NCBI GenBank assembly: GCA_963575745.1
Contig: CAUYUJ010020282.1
Coordinates: forward strand, 180,315-244,314
DNA: 64,000 nt
Source of the DNA: Prorocentrum cordatum
Taxonomy: Eukaryota > Sar > Dinophyceae > Prorocentrales > Prorocentraceae
Reading direction: 5' to 3'
Under the pieces are notes generated by a model. That model did no database searches. It had not been told where the DNA came from and worked only from the letters and a program-made list of their open reading frames with translations. Shown in pieces: positions 42,018 through 52,008 of the stretch (the first letter of the stretch is position 1; each line of letters starts with the position of its first letter). The translations under genes and the position numbers were made by a program.

Positions 42018-42039
42018 GCCGTCGCCATTTTGGCTCAAG
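42018..42039 (+). other. Dinoflagellate spliced-leader relic
   Basis: The 22-nt segment matches the conserved dinoflagellate spliced leader at 21 of 22 positions. The last 16 bases, GCCATTTTGGCTCAAG, are exact; the single difference is C for A at position 6. Dinoflagellate mRNAs receive this leader by trans-splicing, so its presence in DNA at the element's first base means that a trans-spliced transcript was reverse-transcribed and inserted. The first ATG is 53 nt downstream. Confidence 0.9.
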
Positions 42040-42091
42040 GGTCCTGCTCCTGAACTTCTCAACCTCGCTCGAGCATTTCAGCACGAAAGGC

Positions 42092-42394
42092 GTGCGAAGC
42101 GCGCGCCTCCCAGAGTTTCTCGGCAATTACGCCATGCGTGACAGGTATGCTCTGGGGCCTGTGTGCAGTGCTTGCGGGTGCAAGAAGAATCTTAACACCA
42201 ATCGTCAGAGTTACCATTGTGGTGCCGTGATCCCCCAACTCCCTCAACGTGATGGGCCTCCCCCTCGTGGTGCTCGGAAGCGTAAACACTATCATGGGGC
42301 TGGAGGAGATGGAGGAAAGGCGGCAAGAAAGCTGGCAAAGGGGGTGGAGGTGGTAAAAGGATATGAAGGTGGAGAAGGTGGAGGAGACAAATGA
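42092..42394 (+). pseudogene. LINE-B N-terminal zinc-finger ORF (100 codons)
   Basis: Starts at the ATG nearest the spliced-leader relic. Residues 24-44 read VCSACGCKKNLN...SYHCG, a CxxC plus HC finger. One canonical Cys of the second pair appears to be lost. A basic tail follows (RGARKRKHYHG). It ends at a TGA in a GGA-rich stretch. The next frames continue with FWTLFGDRNELLAPHTVLSA (from 42363), which looks like the same protein after a frameshift. Confidence 0.65.
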
Positions 42395-42537
42395 GGACGA
42401 GGACTTCTGGACGCTCTTTGGAGACAGGAACGAGTTGCTCGCCCCCCACACCGTCCTCAGCGCGCTGAAGGAAAATCAGCACATGATGAGTTACATCGTA
42501 TGTTCAAAGTGTCTCAAGGAGCCAAGCACCCCTTGGC

Positions 42538-43218
42538 AAGGAGGTGGCGGACTCTCTAGCCGATGCTTGGCAGAAACATACGCAGAGCAAAGAGCAGCAG
42601 CATCCTCCAAGCACCCAGCCCCAGCGACATGAACAAGATATTATTCAAAAGCGACAGAAACGGATTTAGCAGATGCGGAATCGTAAAACTGAGATCGACC
42701 AGCACATTCAGGAACTCAATGAGGAGCTGGATGAGTTGGAGGAGGACCTGGCCGTTGAGGAGGGGGACTTGGCGGAGGCTACGAGGGCGGCGGAGCTGGT
42801 GGCGTCGGCGGGCGCCATCCCGCAGGCCCTCGCCGAAGCCGTGCGCACGCTGCTCGACTCGGTCGAGCGGTTTCCTCCCGACATCCCCAACCAGGAGGCA
42901 AAATCAACTGTGCAGCAGCAGTTTAAAACAGTCCGTCGTCTTGTGTCTGCTCCTCCTGCTGCTGCTGCTCCCCAGGCTGCTCCAGTGGGCCCTGCAGGGG
43001 GATCTTAATCAGCCCCCGCTCAGAACCAGGATGAGGACATGGATGAGGACCTGCAGGGGGCCTTCAAGGATGCGGGGCTCTCCGAGGGGACCAAGAGGGC
43101 CATCCTGGAGATCATGTCGGTTAGGAAGAAGTTTCGCGTTGCTGCTGCTCAGTATCTTCACCCTGGGGGCTCAGGCTGGGAAGATGGGGGCACAATCGAT
43201 GGCGAGCCGACTCTTTGA
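42538..43218 (+). pseudogene. LINE-B coiled-coil region
   Basis: One frame runs through two stops (TAG at 42667-42669, TAA at 43006-43008). Before the first stop it reads KEVADSLADAWQKH. Between the stops is a helical segment, IDQHIQELNEELDELEEDLA, then a Pro/Ala-rich end. After the second stop it reads DMDEDLQGAFKDAGLSEG and KRAILEIMSVRKKFRVAAAQ. Strong acidic heptads support a coiled coil. Equivalent regions occur in LINE-A (5320-5735) and LINE-C (55121-55813). Probable role: multimerisation or RNA binding, by inference. Confidence 0.65.
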
Positions 43219-43331
43219 CACATCTACAACAGAGAGCGAGAGAGCGACCAGGCTGAGAGGACCCCGTCAGAAGGCCAAGGCAGTCAGGCTCGCTGCATAT
43301 AAGCGGCATCTGTTGGGCGACGGCCGAGCAG

Positions 43332-44225
43332 GTGGCTGTGTCCAGCGACGCAGAGCTTGTCTGTGTCCAGGAACACAAGCTCACTCTTACTCGACAGAAA
43401 GATACCAGTGCATGGATGTTTGAAGGGGAACTGGAACACACAAATAAATACACACAAATAAAAATATCACCATATTTTCCCATATTTTCTGGGTTTTTGT
43501 CTTCCCCACCACTTCCCATATTTTTGCATATTTTCCTGGGAGTCGACGAATAATTGTGTCTGTTTGTTTTTTTCCCCTCCTGAATGCTGCAGCACGGATG
43601 GAAGTCTTTCTGATCGGCTCTTCAGATTTCTGATAAAGGACATGCGATTGGAGGAGCAGGCATCTCTGATCGAAGACATCTAGATGCGTGGAGCAGCCCT
43701 ATCCGTGGGGCGACGGTTGTGCCCAGTCACTTGGCCCGCTGTTTCTTGGGGACCTCGGGCCTTGGGATTATCGGGCTCGAGTCGGTGTACCTCCAGGATT
43801 CCGCAAAGGTCTCGGGAGTTAACATCCAGGTCTTGGGTCGACTAGGAGAACGCATTTTTTCGTACGGGGTTCCCTTTGTATGCGGCGGTGATTGGAACAT
43901 GGGGCCCAGCGAGCTTCGTGCAAGTTTCCCGCTAGCTAAAATTCACGGTGGCTTTAGATTTGATCCGGCTGTAGACTCTCATGTTATTCACGGAGGGGAA
44001 GGTTCCAGTAACCTCGACTTCTACCTCCTCAGCCTCTCTCTCGACTTGGTCGCGTCCGACGCCTCGGTGAAGATGGACAGCGTTCTTGTTCCTGGATCCC
44101 ACGGGCCTGTCATATTCCCTCTGTCTCGAGCTGTGCGCGACATCCAGGTCCAGGTTCTGACTAAGCACGCCACGGTGCCCATCGAGCCAGCAATGGGTCC
44201 TGCACGAGAGCCCCCTGACTACTAA
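43332..44225 (+). pseudogene. LINE-B endonuclease (EEP-type), interrupted
   Basis: The N-terminal motif ELVCVQEHKL (catalytic Glu present) lies at about 43352-43384. The inserted 150-bp repeat (43440-43590) follows, then the fold resumes with AIGGAGISDRRHLDAW. In the ORF 43719-44225, GGDWNMGPS holds catalytic Asp58 and Asn60, NLDFYLLS holds Asp100 and PGSHGPVIF holds His128. It cuts target DNA for target-primed reverse transcription. All key residues are present, but the insertion and frame changes abolish it. A TAA at 44223-44225 ends this ORF; the same frame then continues with RINEFLEAHKSGEELYALAG. Confidence 0.8.
43440..43592 (+). repeat. 155-bp dispersed repeat, copy 2, inside the LINE-B endonuclease
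   Basis: AT-rich block with CATATTTTCTGGGTTTTTGT, TTCCTGGGAGTCGACGAATA and TTTTTTCCCCTCCTGAAT, homologous to 29005-29160. It sits between endonuclease segments that are adjacent in the domain, so it inserted after LINE-B did, or into its source element. Confidence 0.75.
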
Positions 44226-44416
44226 GCCCTAGGAGTTCGGATCAATGAGTTTCTTGAGGCCCACAAGTCTGGGGAGGAGCTCTATGCGCTCGCGGGTGAG
44301 AACAGGCGTGCTGGACAGTCTTTGCTCGACCCGGTGTATCAGGACTGGATTGAGAAAGCGTTGGGGGAGCTGCAGCAGGCGACGCAAACCGAACCCCAAG
44401 AGGTGCGAACCTGTAA

Positions 44417-45310
44417 GTGAAGAAGCGACCCCTTAGGCGAAGCCTGGCCACCAAAGAGAGTGCCAAGAAATTGCCTGCTGTAGCCTTCCACTGGATCAGG
44501 CTTCGTCTGCAGGAATTGCGACGCCACCATAGGCAGGTCCTCTCAGGTCAGGATTCGAGCTATTACTGGAAATTGATTAACAGTACTCGCAGACGTGTAC
44601 ATCGTGGAGGGCCTCTCCGTACCCATCTTGGCTTACGATCTGATTCTTGGATTGTGATACTTCGACTTCTGATATCGAGATTTACCTCGGATCTTGATCG
44701 TCCTGCTCCGCACTTCGATGATGAGATAGCTGCGTGGGTTGAGCTGCTCATTCTAGTGGAGAGGACGGAGGTGCGAGAGACAGGTAAGCAGAAGAAGGAG
44801 GATTGGATGCGTTGGTGTGAGGAAGCTCTTGAAAGTGGCGCTGGTAAGGCGCGCGCTTTCAGCCGGCTAGAACCGAGCTTTCAGGAGGAGATCTACGTCG
44901 CGGCTGATGGCAAGATGACGGCATCTCTAGAGGCGATTCTTCTACAACAGGAGGAGACTTGGCGGCGTGCGTGGGACGTGAAGGATGAGAGGAGCCCTGA
45001 CTTTGAAGCTCGTGCCTTGGTGAGACCGAGATGCGATCTCACGCTCTTGAAACGGATCTCATCTAAGTTCAAAAAGCGAACCATAGCGCTTGATGGGATC
45101 CATCCTCGCCACTTCTCGCTCTTGTGCGACGGCTCGCTCGAGGTGCTGAGCGGGGTCTTCACTTTGATGGGCCTAGTGGCCAATGCGCCGTCGAATTTGC
45201 AGCAGGTCACCATCAGCCTCTTCAGAAAGTCTGAGACGGGCAGGCGGCCAATCGGCTTCTTCACGAGCGCGGTCAGATTACTCGGCAAGACTGTTGCGCA
45301 TCAGGCGTGA
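44417..45310 (+). pseudogene. LINE-B linker and N-terminal part of reverse transcriptase
   Basis: 297 codons open. Residues 1-205 form a basic and acidic helical linker. Residues 210-297 are the RT fingers and palm start: KKRTIALDGIHPRHF (conserved DGxHPRHF at 226-233), then LQQVTISLFRKSETGRRPIG (the xxLxxKPxGxxRPI block). The frame ends in TGA and RT continues in another frame at 45350. Confidence 0.8.
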
Positions 45311-45349
45311 CAGTGGGAAGTTTATATTCTGGATCATCCATCTTTCAAC

Positions 45350-46078
45350 ATGAGCCCTGGAAGAGGCCCCTTGGGCGCGGTCTGGAGACAGTCGGTTCGA
45401 GGGGAAGCGCTCGCGAAAGATGGCTTCCACATTCTCTCCAGTCTGTGGGACTTGCGGCAGTTCTACGAACACGTATCACATCGTCGTTTGTGGACAGTGG
45501 CACAGGAGGTTGGATATCCGATTGCAGCGATCCAGCGCAGCCTCAACCAATACAAGTGGCCACGGCGGCTGACCTTAGAGGGATTGGTGTCGGACGCAGT
45601 CTTCCCGCACTCTGGCATCATCGCGGGGGCAGGAACAGCCGCCTACGAGGCCGAGGTATATGCGATTCCGACGGTCAACAGCTGGTTGGAGTCGACGGCC
45701 CTAGCCATGAAGCCCAGTGAAGGGTTGGCCACTCTCACAATCCACATTGACGACTTTGGGATTAACGCGGCAGCTGCGCATTTCTATGACTGTGTAAGGA
45801 TGATGTATGACAGGGCGACTGTACTTGCAACTCTCATCTCAGAATTGATGGGTGTGCCGCTAGCTATGGACAGGCTGGCGTTGACCGGGACCAGCAAGGA
45901 GCTAGTGCAGGCGTGCAGAGTTTCTCTTGGCGAGTTGGCGGGCACGTGCGAGGTTGCGCACAAGAACCTGGGGTGGACTTTGCTCCTTGGAAGCATCGAC
46001 GTCAACCTGAGCATGGACGTAACAGAAGAAAACGCTTCGCTACCGTCCGCCCGAGAATCCAGAATATCATTAAAATGA
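45350..46078 (+). pseudogene. LINE-B reverse transcriptase catalytic core
   Basis: 242 codons open. Motif A is SSLWDLRQFYEHV with catalytic Asp34. Motif B is HSGIIAGAGTAAYE (87-100). Motif C is LTIHIDDFG with Asp134 and Asp135. The catalytic triad is therefore intact. Near 45968 the correct frame switches (GVDFAPWKHRR continues the family pattern in the frame used at 45913), so the last 35 or so codons of this ORF are frameshifted. Confidence 0.85.
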
Positions 46079-46960
46079 CGGGGGCCATGCGCCTCAAGGC
46101 GCGGGTGTATTTCGCTGGGGCTCCGGCTTCTGCAATCTACGGTGGAGAAGTTCTTGGGCACACTCCGAAGGAGATCCACTTTCTCAGGCGCTCTGGAGCG
46201 AGAGTTCTTGGATTCCTTGGAGGCTCTCTGGATGTGTGGTGGGCCCTGTACCCTGACAAGGGCACCCTGGCCCGATCGGGAGAAACCTGCGAAAGAGTCG
46301 TGGCAAGCCACCGATCCTGATCTAATCCAAGGGGATGGTCTTGGAGCTCGGGAACTCAGGAACGCCTTTGAGGTCTCGTTGTCCCACCTGGGGGATCTGC
46401 CGCAGACTTCCTCCTGGCTCAGGAAATCGAGTGGCCCTCTGTCGGACATGCACCTGTGGATGAAGGAGGCGGGCTGGGTGGCGATCAACCCGGCCGTCTT
46501 TGTGGGACCTGGCGGGACTCATCATCGTCTGACCGCCACCCCGCTTCATCAGGTAGCCAGATGTTTTGTGTCAGATCTTAGAAAGCGCTTTTTGGAGCCG
46601 GTGGTTGCCGGGGCTCTTGGAGAGTCCACGGACAAGAGGGCCCGCGAAATCAGGGACCGTGGGCTGTGGTCTAGGCGTCTTCTCGCCAGCAAGAGTTTCC
46701 CCCAAAACTATAAAAGGCTTCTAGACCAAATTTTTACAGGGAGGTACCCTACAGGCTTAACTCTCCGACAGTGGGGATACGACACAGATGGTGCGTGCCC
46801 TCACTGCGGAGCCCCCGATTCTGTCTTTCACCGTGCCTGGACCTGTCCCTCGCTGGAGGCTGAGAGAGAAGGCCAGGACGAGGAAATTCGAGCTATGGCG
46901 CTCCACCATGGAGGCCCATGGAGGAGCCAGAAGTCCAGTTCTTTGATGATAAAGGACCGT
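45966..46960 (+). pseudogene. LINE-B thumb/connection region and Cys/His knuckle
   Basis: In one frame RIQNIIKMTGAMRLKARVYF and ASAIYGGEVLGHTPKEI follow the RT. After a frame change near 46300 the region continues to PLSDMHLWMKEAGWVAINP. The knuckle CPHCGAPDSVFHRAWTCPS at 46795-46851 has a CxxC...HxxxxC arrangement typical of the segment between RT and RNase H. Its role is probably nucleic-acid binding. Confidence 0.75.
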
Positions 46961-46979
46961 GTGAGCCTTTTTTGTCTCG

Positions 46980-47440
46980 CAGGACGGATCGCCACTACAG
47001 TGGCGGGAGCTGTTATGGTGGAGCCGTTCCATGGGTTGCCAGGGCTGGCTGGGCTGTCGTGGCCGTCTCGGAAGCTGGAAATCTTCTGTGGGGGATCTCG
47101 GGGCCCGTGCCAGACGGTGTGCCGCAGTCGGCGGCGGCGGCGGAGCACCATGCGGCTTGCATGTTCGAGCGGCATCTCGAATCGACGCCTGCGCCCGTCC
47201 CTACCCTCATGGTGGCATCCCTGGGCGCCGTCCTGCGCGCTGACTGCCAGGCTGCTGCCTGGGGTGCGTCCACTTTCGAAGCAGCTAAGAGCCCTGCCTC
47301 GCCCCATGCGGGGTACGGGCGGATTTCAGGGAACCCACTCATACAGCTGTCAAGGTCAAAGCGCACAAAGATCAGTCTGCTGCGACCAGTGACCGTGACC
47401 TCTGCCACATCTGTGGCAACCAGTGGGCCGATCATTGTGC
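46980..47440 (+). pseudogene. LINE-B RNase H domain with first catalytic Asp replaced
   Basis: The first strand reads HYSGGSCYGG where RNase H normally has a TDGS-type motif, so the first catalytic Asp is Gly (codon GGC near 47005). RAGWAVVAVSEAGNLLWG follows. AAAAEHHAACMFE carries the catalytic Glu, and RADCQAAAW the second Asp. After a frame change near 47300, TAVKVKAHKDQSA and GNQWADHCAKIAAQ carry the His and the last Asp. It would degrade the RNA strand of hybrids; the D-to-G change alone should inactivate it. Confidence 0.75.
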
Positions 47441-47912
47441 GAAGATAGCTGCGCAACGCATCGGCCAGTGCGCCGCTGACCTTGAAAGTTTCACGGCTGC
47501 TCGGAAATTGTATAAGCAGGTTGCCGCCAACATGCTCCAGATTCTTGTGCGCTGGCCGCCGCTCAAACCCTTGTTCGGGACCCTGTCCATGACCCAGATG
47601 GCTCGAGTGGCCCCTCCCCTCCCGCGGCTCCACGTCCCTGTCTGGGACGGCCACCAGTGGAGATGCCAGAAGTGCCACAGGATTGGAGCGAGGCAACCCA
47701 GGAATTCAACATGTTTTGATTTCGCCCTGACGGCCTCTGCCCATATAAATCGGGCTTCAAAGCCTGACTTCCCCCATTCTCTGTGGGTTGGTCTGCAATG
47801 GACCTCGGGATTGCCTGTGGTGTTTTGCGGGAGGTGTGGTCATCTGGTCACGGCCAGAGCTATCAAACTTTATGGGCCGTGCCTCCCGTCCATCAGCTCT
47901 CAGAAGGATTAA
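47343..47912 (+). pseudogene. LINE-B C-terminal zinc-finger region
   Basis: After the RNase H end the same frame gives GHQWRCQKCHRIGA (CxxC) and SGLPVVFCGRCGHLVTARA (CxxC), ending at a stop in 47910-47912. In a shifted frame PSALRRIKEALEGDCSRRV continues the usual basic C-terminus to about 48050. The remaining sequence to 48153 is presumed 3' UTR. No poly(A) is seen; the element runs into a GGGGGAAGAGGAGG tract. Confidence 0.65.
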
Positions 47913-48153
47913 AGAAGCTTTGGAAGGGGATTGTTCCAGGAGGGTCAGGTCAACGTATCTCCCAGCCATGGCCCACCCATGCTCTTCCTTCGGCCCCGCA
48001 AGACCTTTTCACCCCTCCTCCCTCCAAGCTCCTCCTTGCTTTGAAGACAGGCAGGTGACGGACCTGGAGGCGAAGGCGGGCTTCTCTTCATTGTCTTGTA
48101 TTGACTGCTGTCGTGCAGGACTCACCAGTGTCACAGTGTCGCAGGGGGAAGAG

Positions 48154-48900
48154 GAGGATGAGGAGGAGGAGGAGGAGGAGGAGGAGGAGGAGGAGGAGGA
48201 GGAGGAGGACGAGGAGGATAGAGGAGGGGGAGAGAGGATGGAGGAGGGAGGGGGGCGGAGGGAGGAGGGAGGAGGGAGGGAGGGAGGAGGGATGAGGGAG
48301 GAGAGGGGAAGGGAGGAGGAGGAGGAGGAGGAGGAGGAGAGGGAAGAGGCGAGAGGAGGGAGGCGAGAGGAGGGAGGAGAGAGGAGGGAGGAGGGAGGCG
48401 GGAGTATGATGATGATGATGATGCTGCTGCTGCTGCTGCTGCTGATGGAGATGATGATGCTGATTATGCTGATGATGATGATGATGCTGATGCTGATGCT
48501 GACGATGATGATGATGCTGATGACGATGATGCTGATGATGCTGATGAAGATGATGATGATGCTGCTGCTGATGATGATGCTGATGTTGATGATGATGCGG
48601 ATGCTGATGCTGATGAGGAGGATGAGGATGACGAGGGGGAGGAGGAGGCGGAGGAGAAGGAGGAAAATGAGTAGTAGTCCTAGGAGGAAGAGGATGATGA
48701 TGATGATGCTGATGATGATGATGACGATGCTGATGATGATGCTGATGATGATGCTGATGAGGAGGAGGAGGAGGATGATGAAGAGGAGGATGAGGAGGAG
48801 GGGGAAGCGGATGAGGAATAGGAGGAGGATGAGGAGGCGGACAATGATGAGGAGGAGGGGGAGGAGGAGAAGGAGGAGGAGGACGACGAGGAGGAGGAGG
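48154..48900. repeat. GAG, GATGCT and GAT microsatellites, 3' flank of LINE-B
   Basis: (GAG)n with AGGG variants to about 48400, then mixed ATG/CTG/GAT units (48403-48620), then GAG/GAT to the gap. A 535-codon frame through this region is purely repeat-derived. Confidence 0.9.
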
Positions 48901-49000
48901 NNNNNNNNNNNNNNNNNNNNNNNNNNNNNNNNNNNNNNNNNNNNNNNNNNNNNNNNNNNNNNNNNNNNNNNNNNNNNNNNNNNNNNNNNNNNNNNNNNNN
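48901..49000. other. Assembly gap (100 N)
   Basis: Exactly 100 N bases within a GAG microsatellite. The round number suggests a placeholder, so the true distance is unknown. Confidence 0.98.
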
Positions 49001-49545
49001 GAGGAGGAGGAGGACGCAGAGGAGGAGGAGGACGCAGAGGAGGAGGAGGAGGAGGAGGAGGAGGAGGAGGAGGAGGAGGAGGAGGACCCCCTCCCAGGGA
49101 GCCGTTTTTTTTCAGGCGACGGTCCTTGGGTACCGGAGTCCCCTGGCCCGCTCCCGCGGAGCGCTCGTGCCTGCAGCGCCCGACTCTCGCCCTCCTCCGC
49201 GCAGCGGCCCCATGGCAGGAGCTCCCGCCGCCCCCTCATGTCGCTCAACATGCACCTGCCGGGGTCCCCCTCCAGGGCCCCGCTGCCGCAGGCGCGCCGA
49301 ATCGGCTCCTCCGTTCCCCCCCCCCCGAGTCGTGGGTGCAGGAGAGAGATAGAGATAGAGAGAAAGTGACAGAGAGAGAGGGGGGGGCGATATAGTTAAT
49401 CATGATACGAAGAATAATAAAAGTGCTGATCAGATCATCAATGCGAATGAGAGGAAGAATGGTATGAATACTGCTAAGAACAACCACATCGTAGTAATGA
49501 AATAGTTGTAAGAAGAAAAAGAAGAATCAGAAGAGGGCGCAGAAG
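49001..49545. other. GAG tract, then intergenic sequence
   Basis: (GAG)n continues to about 49085. GC-rich unique sequence follows to 49325, a GAGA-rich stretch at 49342-49385, and AT-rich sequence at 49390-49520. No gene seen. Confidence 0.5.
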
Positions 49546-50072
<527 letters not shown>

Positions 50073-50825
50073 CAGGCTCGTGTCGCGTCGACGCGGCGGC
50101 GACCCCCGTCGCGGGCGTTCCAGGTTGCACGCCGCTCGTGGCTCCAGAGTCGGCCAATATTGGAACGGTGTGCGGATCGACGAGCCGCGGATCGCTCGAG
50201 GTTGAACGACCCACGCGGTGTCGGGAACCAACGCCGGCGTCGTCGCGACACGAACCTGCCGTGGAGAGGAGAGGGATCTCCAGCCCGAGACTTATCCCTC
50301 TCCATACGATCCGAACCACCTTCCCCCAGGGCCCCCCATCAGCTTCCGAGGGCGCACCCCCTGAGGCTGCCACTCCTCTTCGCCTTGCCGACCTCAGGGG
50401 CAGGGGCACGCTCGAGGCTGCTTCCGGGAGGACTCGAGGCCGAGCAGGCGCGAGCCGCACACCGTCGGGGCGCCGACGCCGATAGGGCCCCGGCCCAGAG
50501 TGCCCCCCCTCCCAGAGCCCCGACGTTTGAATTTTTTAACCACGCCGACCCCCAGAGGTCTGGACCCTTTCCCCAGGACCGGTTTCTCGCCCCGAGTCGT
50601 TTTTCGGCGGTCCCGGGGCCCGGCGAAGGCCCCCAGAGGCCCCAAAAAGGCGGCAAACACCTCGCGACGTGATTTTTGTTGCAGCGCCAGGGGGCCTGGG
50701 CTCGTCGCCAGCGCCCCCCCCCCCGGGGCCCGAGCCTCGCCCCAGGCGTGGGCCGCCGCGCCGATGCACTTCGCCCCCGCCGCTTCGCAGAGGCACTGCG
50801 CCCAGGCCGCCCGCCGCGCCGACGG
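50073..50825. other. GC-rich intergenic sequence
   Basis: Contains CACGAACCTGCCGTGGAG (50260), shared with 37720, and GGATCGCTCGAGGTTG (50187), similar to GATCGCTCAAGGTTGG (37633). The two loci thus share a short dispersed repeat. No gene. Confidence 0.45.
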
Positions 50826-51130
50826 CCGCCCAGCTGCTCCTCCTCCTCTCCTCCTCCTCCATCCTCCTCCTTCTCCTCCTCTTTCCTCCACCTCCACCTC
50901 CTCCTCACCCTCCTCCTCCTCCTCCTCCTCCTCCTCCTCCTCCTCCTCCTCCTCCTCCTCCCATCATCATCCTCCATCCCCTCCTCCTCTTTCCTCCACC
51001 TCCACCTCCTCCTCACCTGCCTCCTCCCTCCTCCTTTCCTCCTCTCCTCCTCCTCCTCCTCCATCCTCCCTCCTCCTCTTTCCTCCACCTCCACCTCCTC
51101 CTCACCCTCCTCCTCACCCTCCTCCTCGGC
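50826..51130. repeat. (CTC)n microsatellite with internal duplication
   Basis: CTCCTCTTTCCTCCACCTCC followed by ACCTCCTCCTCACC occurs three times (about 50877, 50987 and 51074), so a CTC-rich unit of roughly 90-110 bp was itself duplicated. Confidence 0.85.
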
Positions 51131-51144
51131 CCCGAGCGGCTCGC

Positions 51145-51425
51145 TCGGGGCCGAGGGAGAGGAAGCGGCAAGAACACTTGCTCTTACCAGCGCAAGAGCA
51201 TTCGCACCGCGGCTAAGGATCGACTACACGTATCTAGGCCTTCCAGATGGGGTCCGAGTAGATGGGGTCGGAGGATAGCGCCGCATCGTCGATGCATCGG
51301 CGATGCGGCTCGACTCGGACCCCATCTAGGAGCCCCAGCCGCGACTCGAGGAAGAGGAAACGGCATGAACACACGTTTTTCTCTTGCCAGCGCAGGAGAA
51401 TACGCCCCGCGGCTAAGTGACCAGT
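51145..51425. repeat. 81-bp direct repeats flanking a nested palindrome
   Basis: GAGAGGAAGCGGCAAGAACA with CCAGCGCAAGAGCATTCGCA and CCGCGGCTAAG (51157-51220) recurs as GAAGAGGAAACGGCATGAAC with CCAGCGCAGGAGAATACGCC and CCGCGGCTAAG (51352-51417). A third partial copy is AGAGGAAACGGCATGGGCAC at 51837. Between the first two lies the hairpin 51243-51330: outer arms CCAGATGGGGTCCGAGTAGA with 51310-51330, inner stem GCCGCATCG with CGATGCGGC around GATGCATC. Confidence 0.7.
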
Positions 51426-51861
51426 TGCCAGAGTGACCAGTTGCCGGAGTGACCTTTGGTGTGGGCCCGCTGGTGCCCCCCGATCGCAGAATGTGATGCG
51501 ACAGCAGCGGCCTGCGCATTTTGGTTGGGCCCCCTCGGGGCCCCCCTAAAGCCGCGTACCAAAGGTCACCCTTGCCTAGGGTCCATGTTACATGCAGCCG
51601 AAAGGAGAGGAGGAGAGCGGCAAGGGAGATCTGGGTCAGGGGCGGTTTGCCCGCAGACTCATGAAGGCGTTGACGATTGCTGTGCTGGGGGCCACTGCCT
51701 GACGCCCCAACCCCCGGTGGGCACGCAGCTCAAAGCTAATAGATGGATGCCGGGGCTGCGCATTACACCGCCGACTGGAGGAGAGGGAGGGGGGAAGGCA
51801 GCGGCACCAGCAAGCAGTGCAGGCGCGGCCAAGCGGAGAGGAAACGGCATGGGCACACACT

Positions 51862-52008
51862 CTCGAAGGTCCGTGCGGAGTTCTCGGATCGGTGCTGGTT
51901 TGCACGCACCTGCTGGGTCGGCGCTGGGCCCCCCTTGGCGGCGCCGCGCGCCAGGGAGTTGGGTCCAGCTCCGGCGCCGGTCCAGGAAGGCCGCGCTGTG
52001 CTCCGGAG
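51862..52008. mobile_element. Diverged foldback element, relative of 38277-38410
   Basis: CTCGAAGGTCCGTGCGGAGT and CTCGGATCGGTGCTGG on the left loosely complement TCCAGCTCCGGCGCCGG and CGCTGTGCTCCGGAG on the right. The centre, GGCGCTGGGCCCCCCTTGGC, resembles the element at 38277. Older and less symmetrical. Confidence 0.45.

Larger units (their letters stand above)
42018..48153 (+). mobile_element. LINE-B: full-length but disabled non-LTR retrotransposon
   Basis: About 6.14 kb from a spliced-leader relic to the start of a (GAG)n tract. Domains in order: Cys finger (42092), coiled coil (42538-43200), endonuclease (43332-44225, split by an inserted repeat), basic linker and RT (44417-46078), thumb region, Cys/His knuckle (46795), RNase H (46980-47440) and C-terminal zinc finger (47650-47850). 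At least ten frame changes or stops disable it. Catalytic residues of endonuclease and RT survive, so decay is mostly by indels. It is the best preserved of the three copies and the reference for the other two. The clade cannot be set by eye. Confidence 0.9.

Noticed and set aside
47788-49395. 535-codon frame across the assembly gap
   Set aside because: Made of the frameshifted LINE-B tail, GAG/GAT repeats and N bases.
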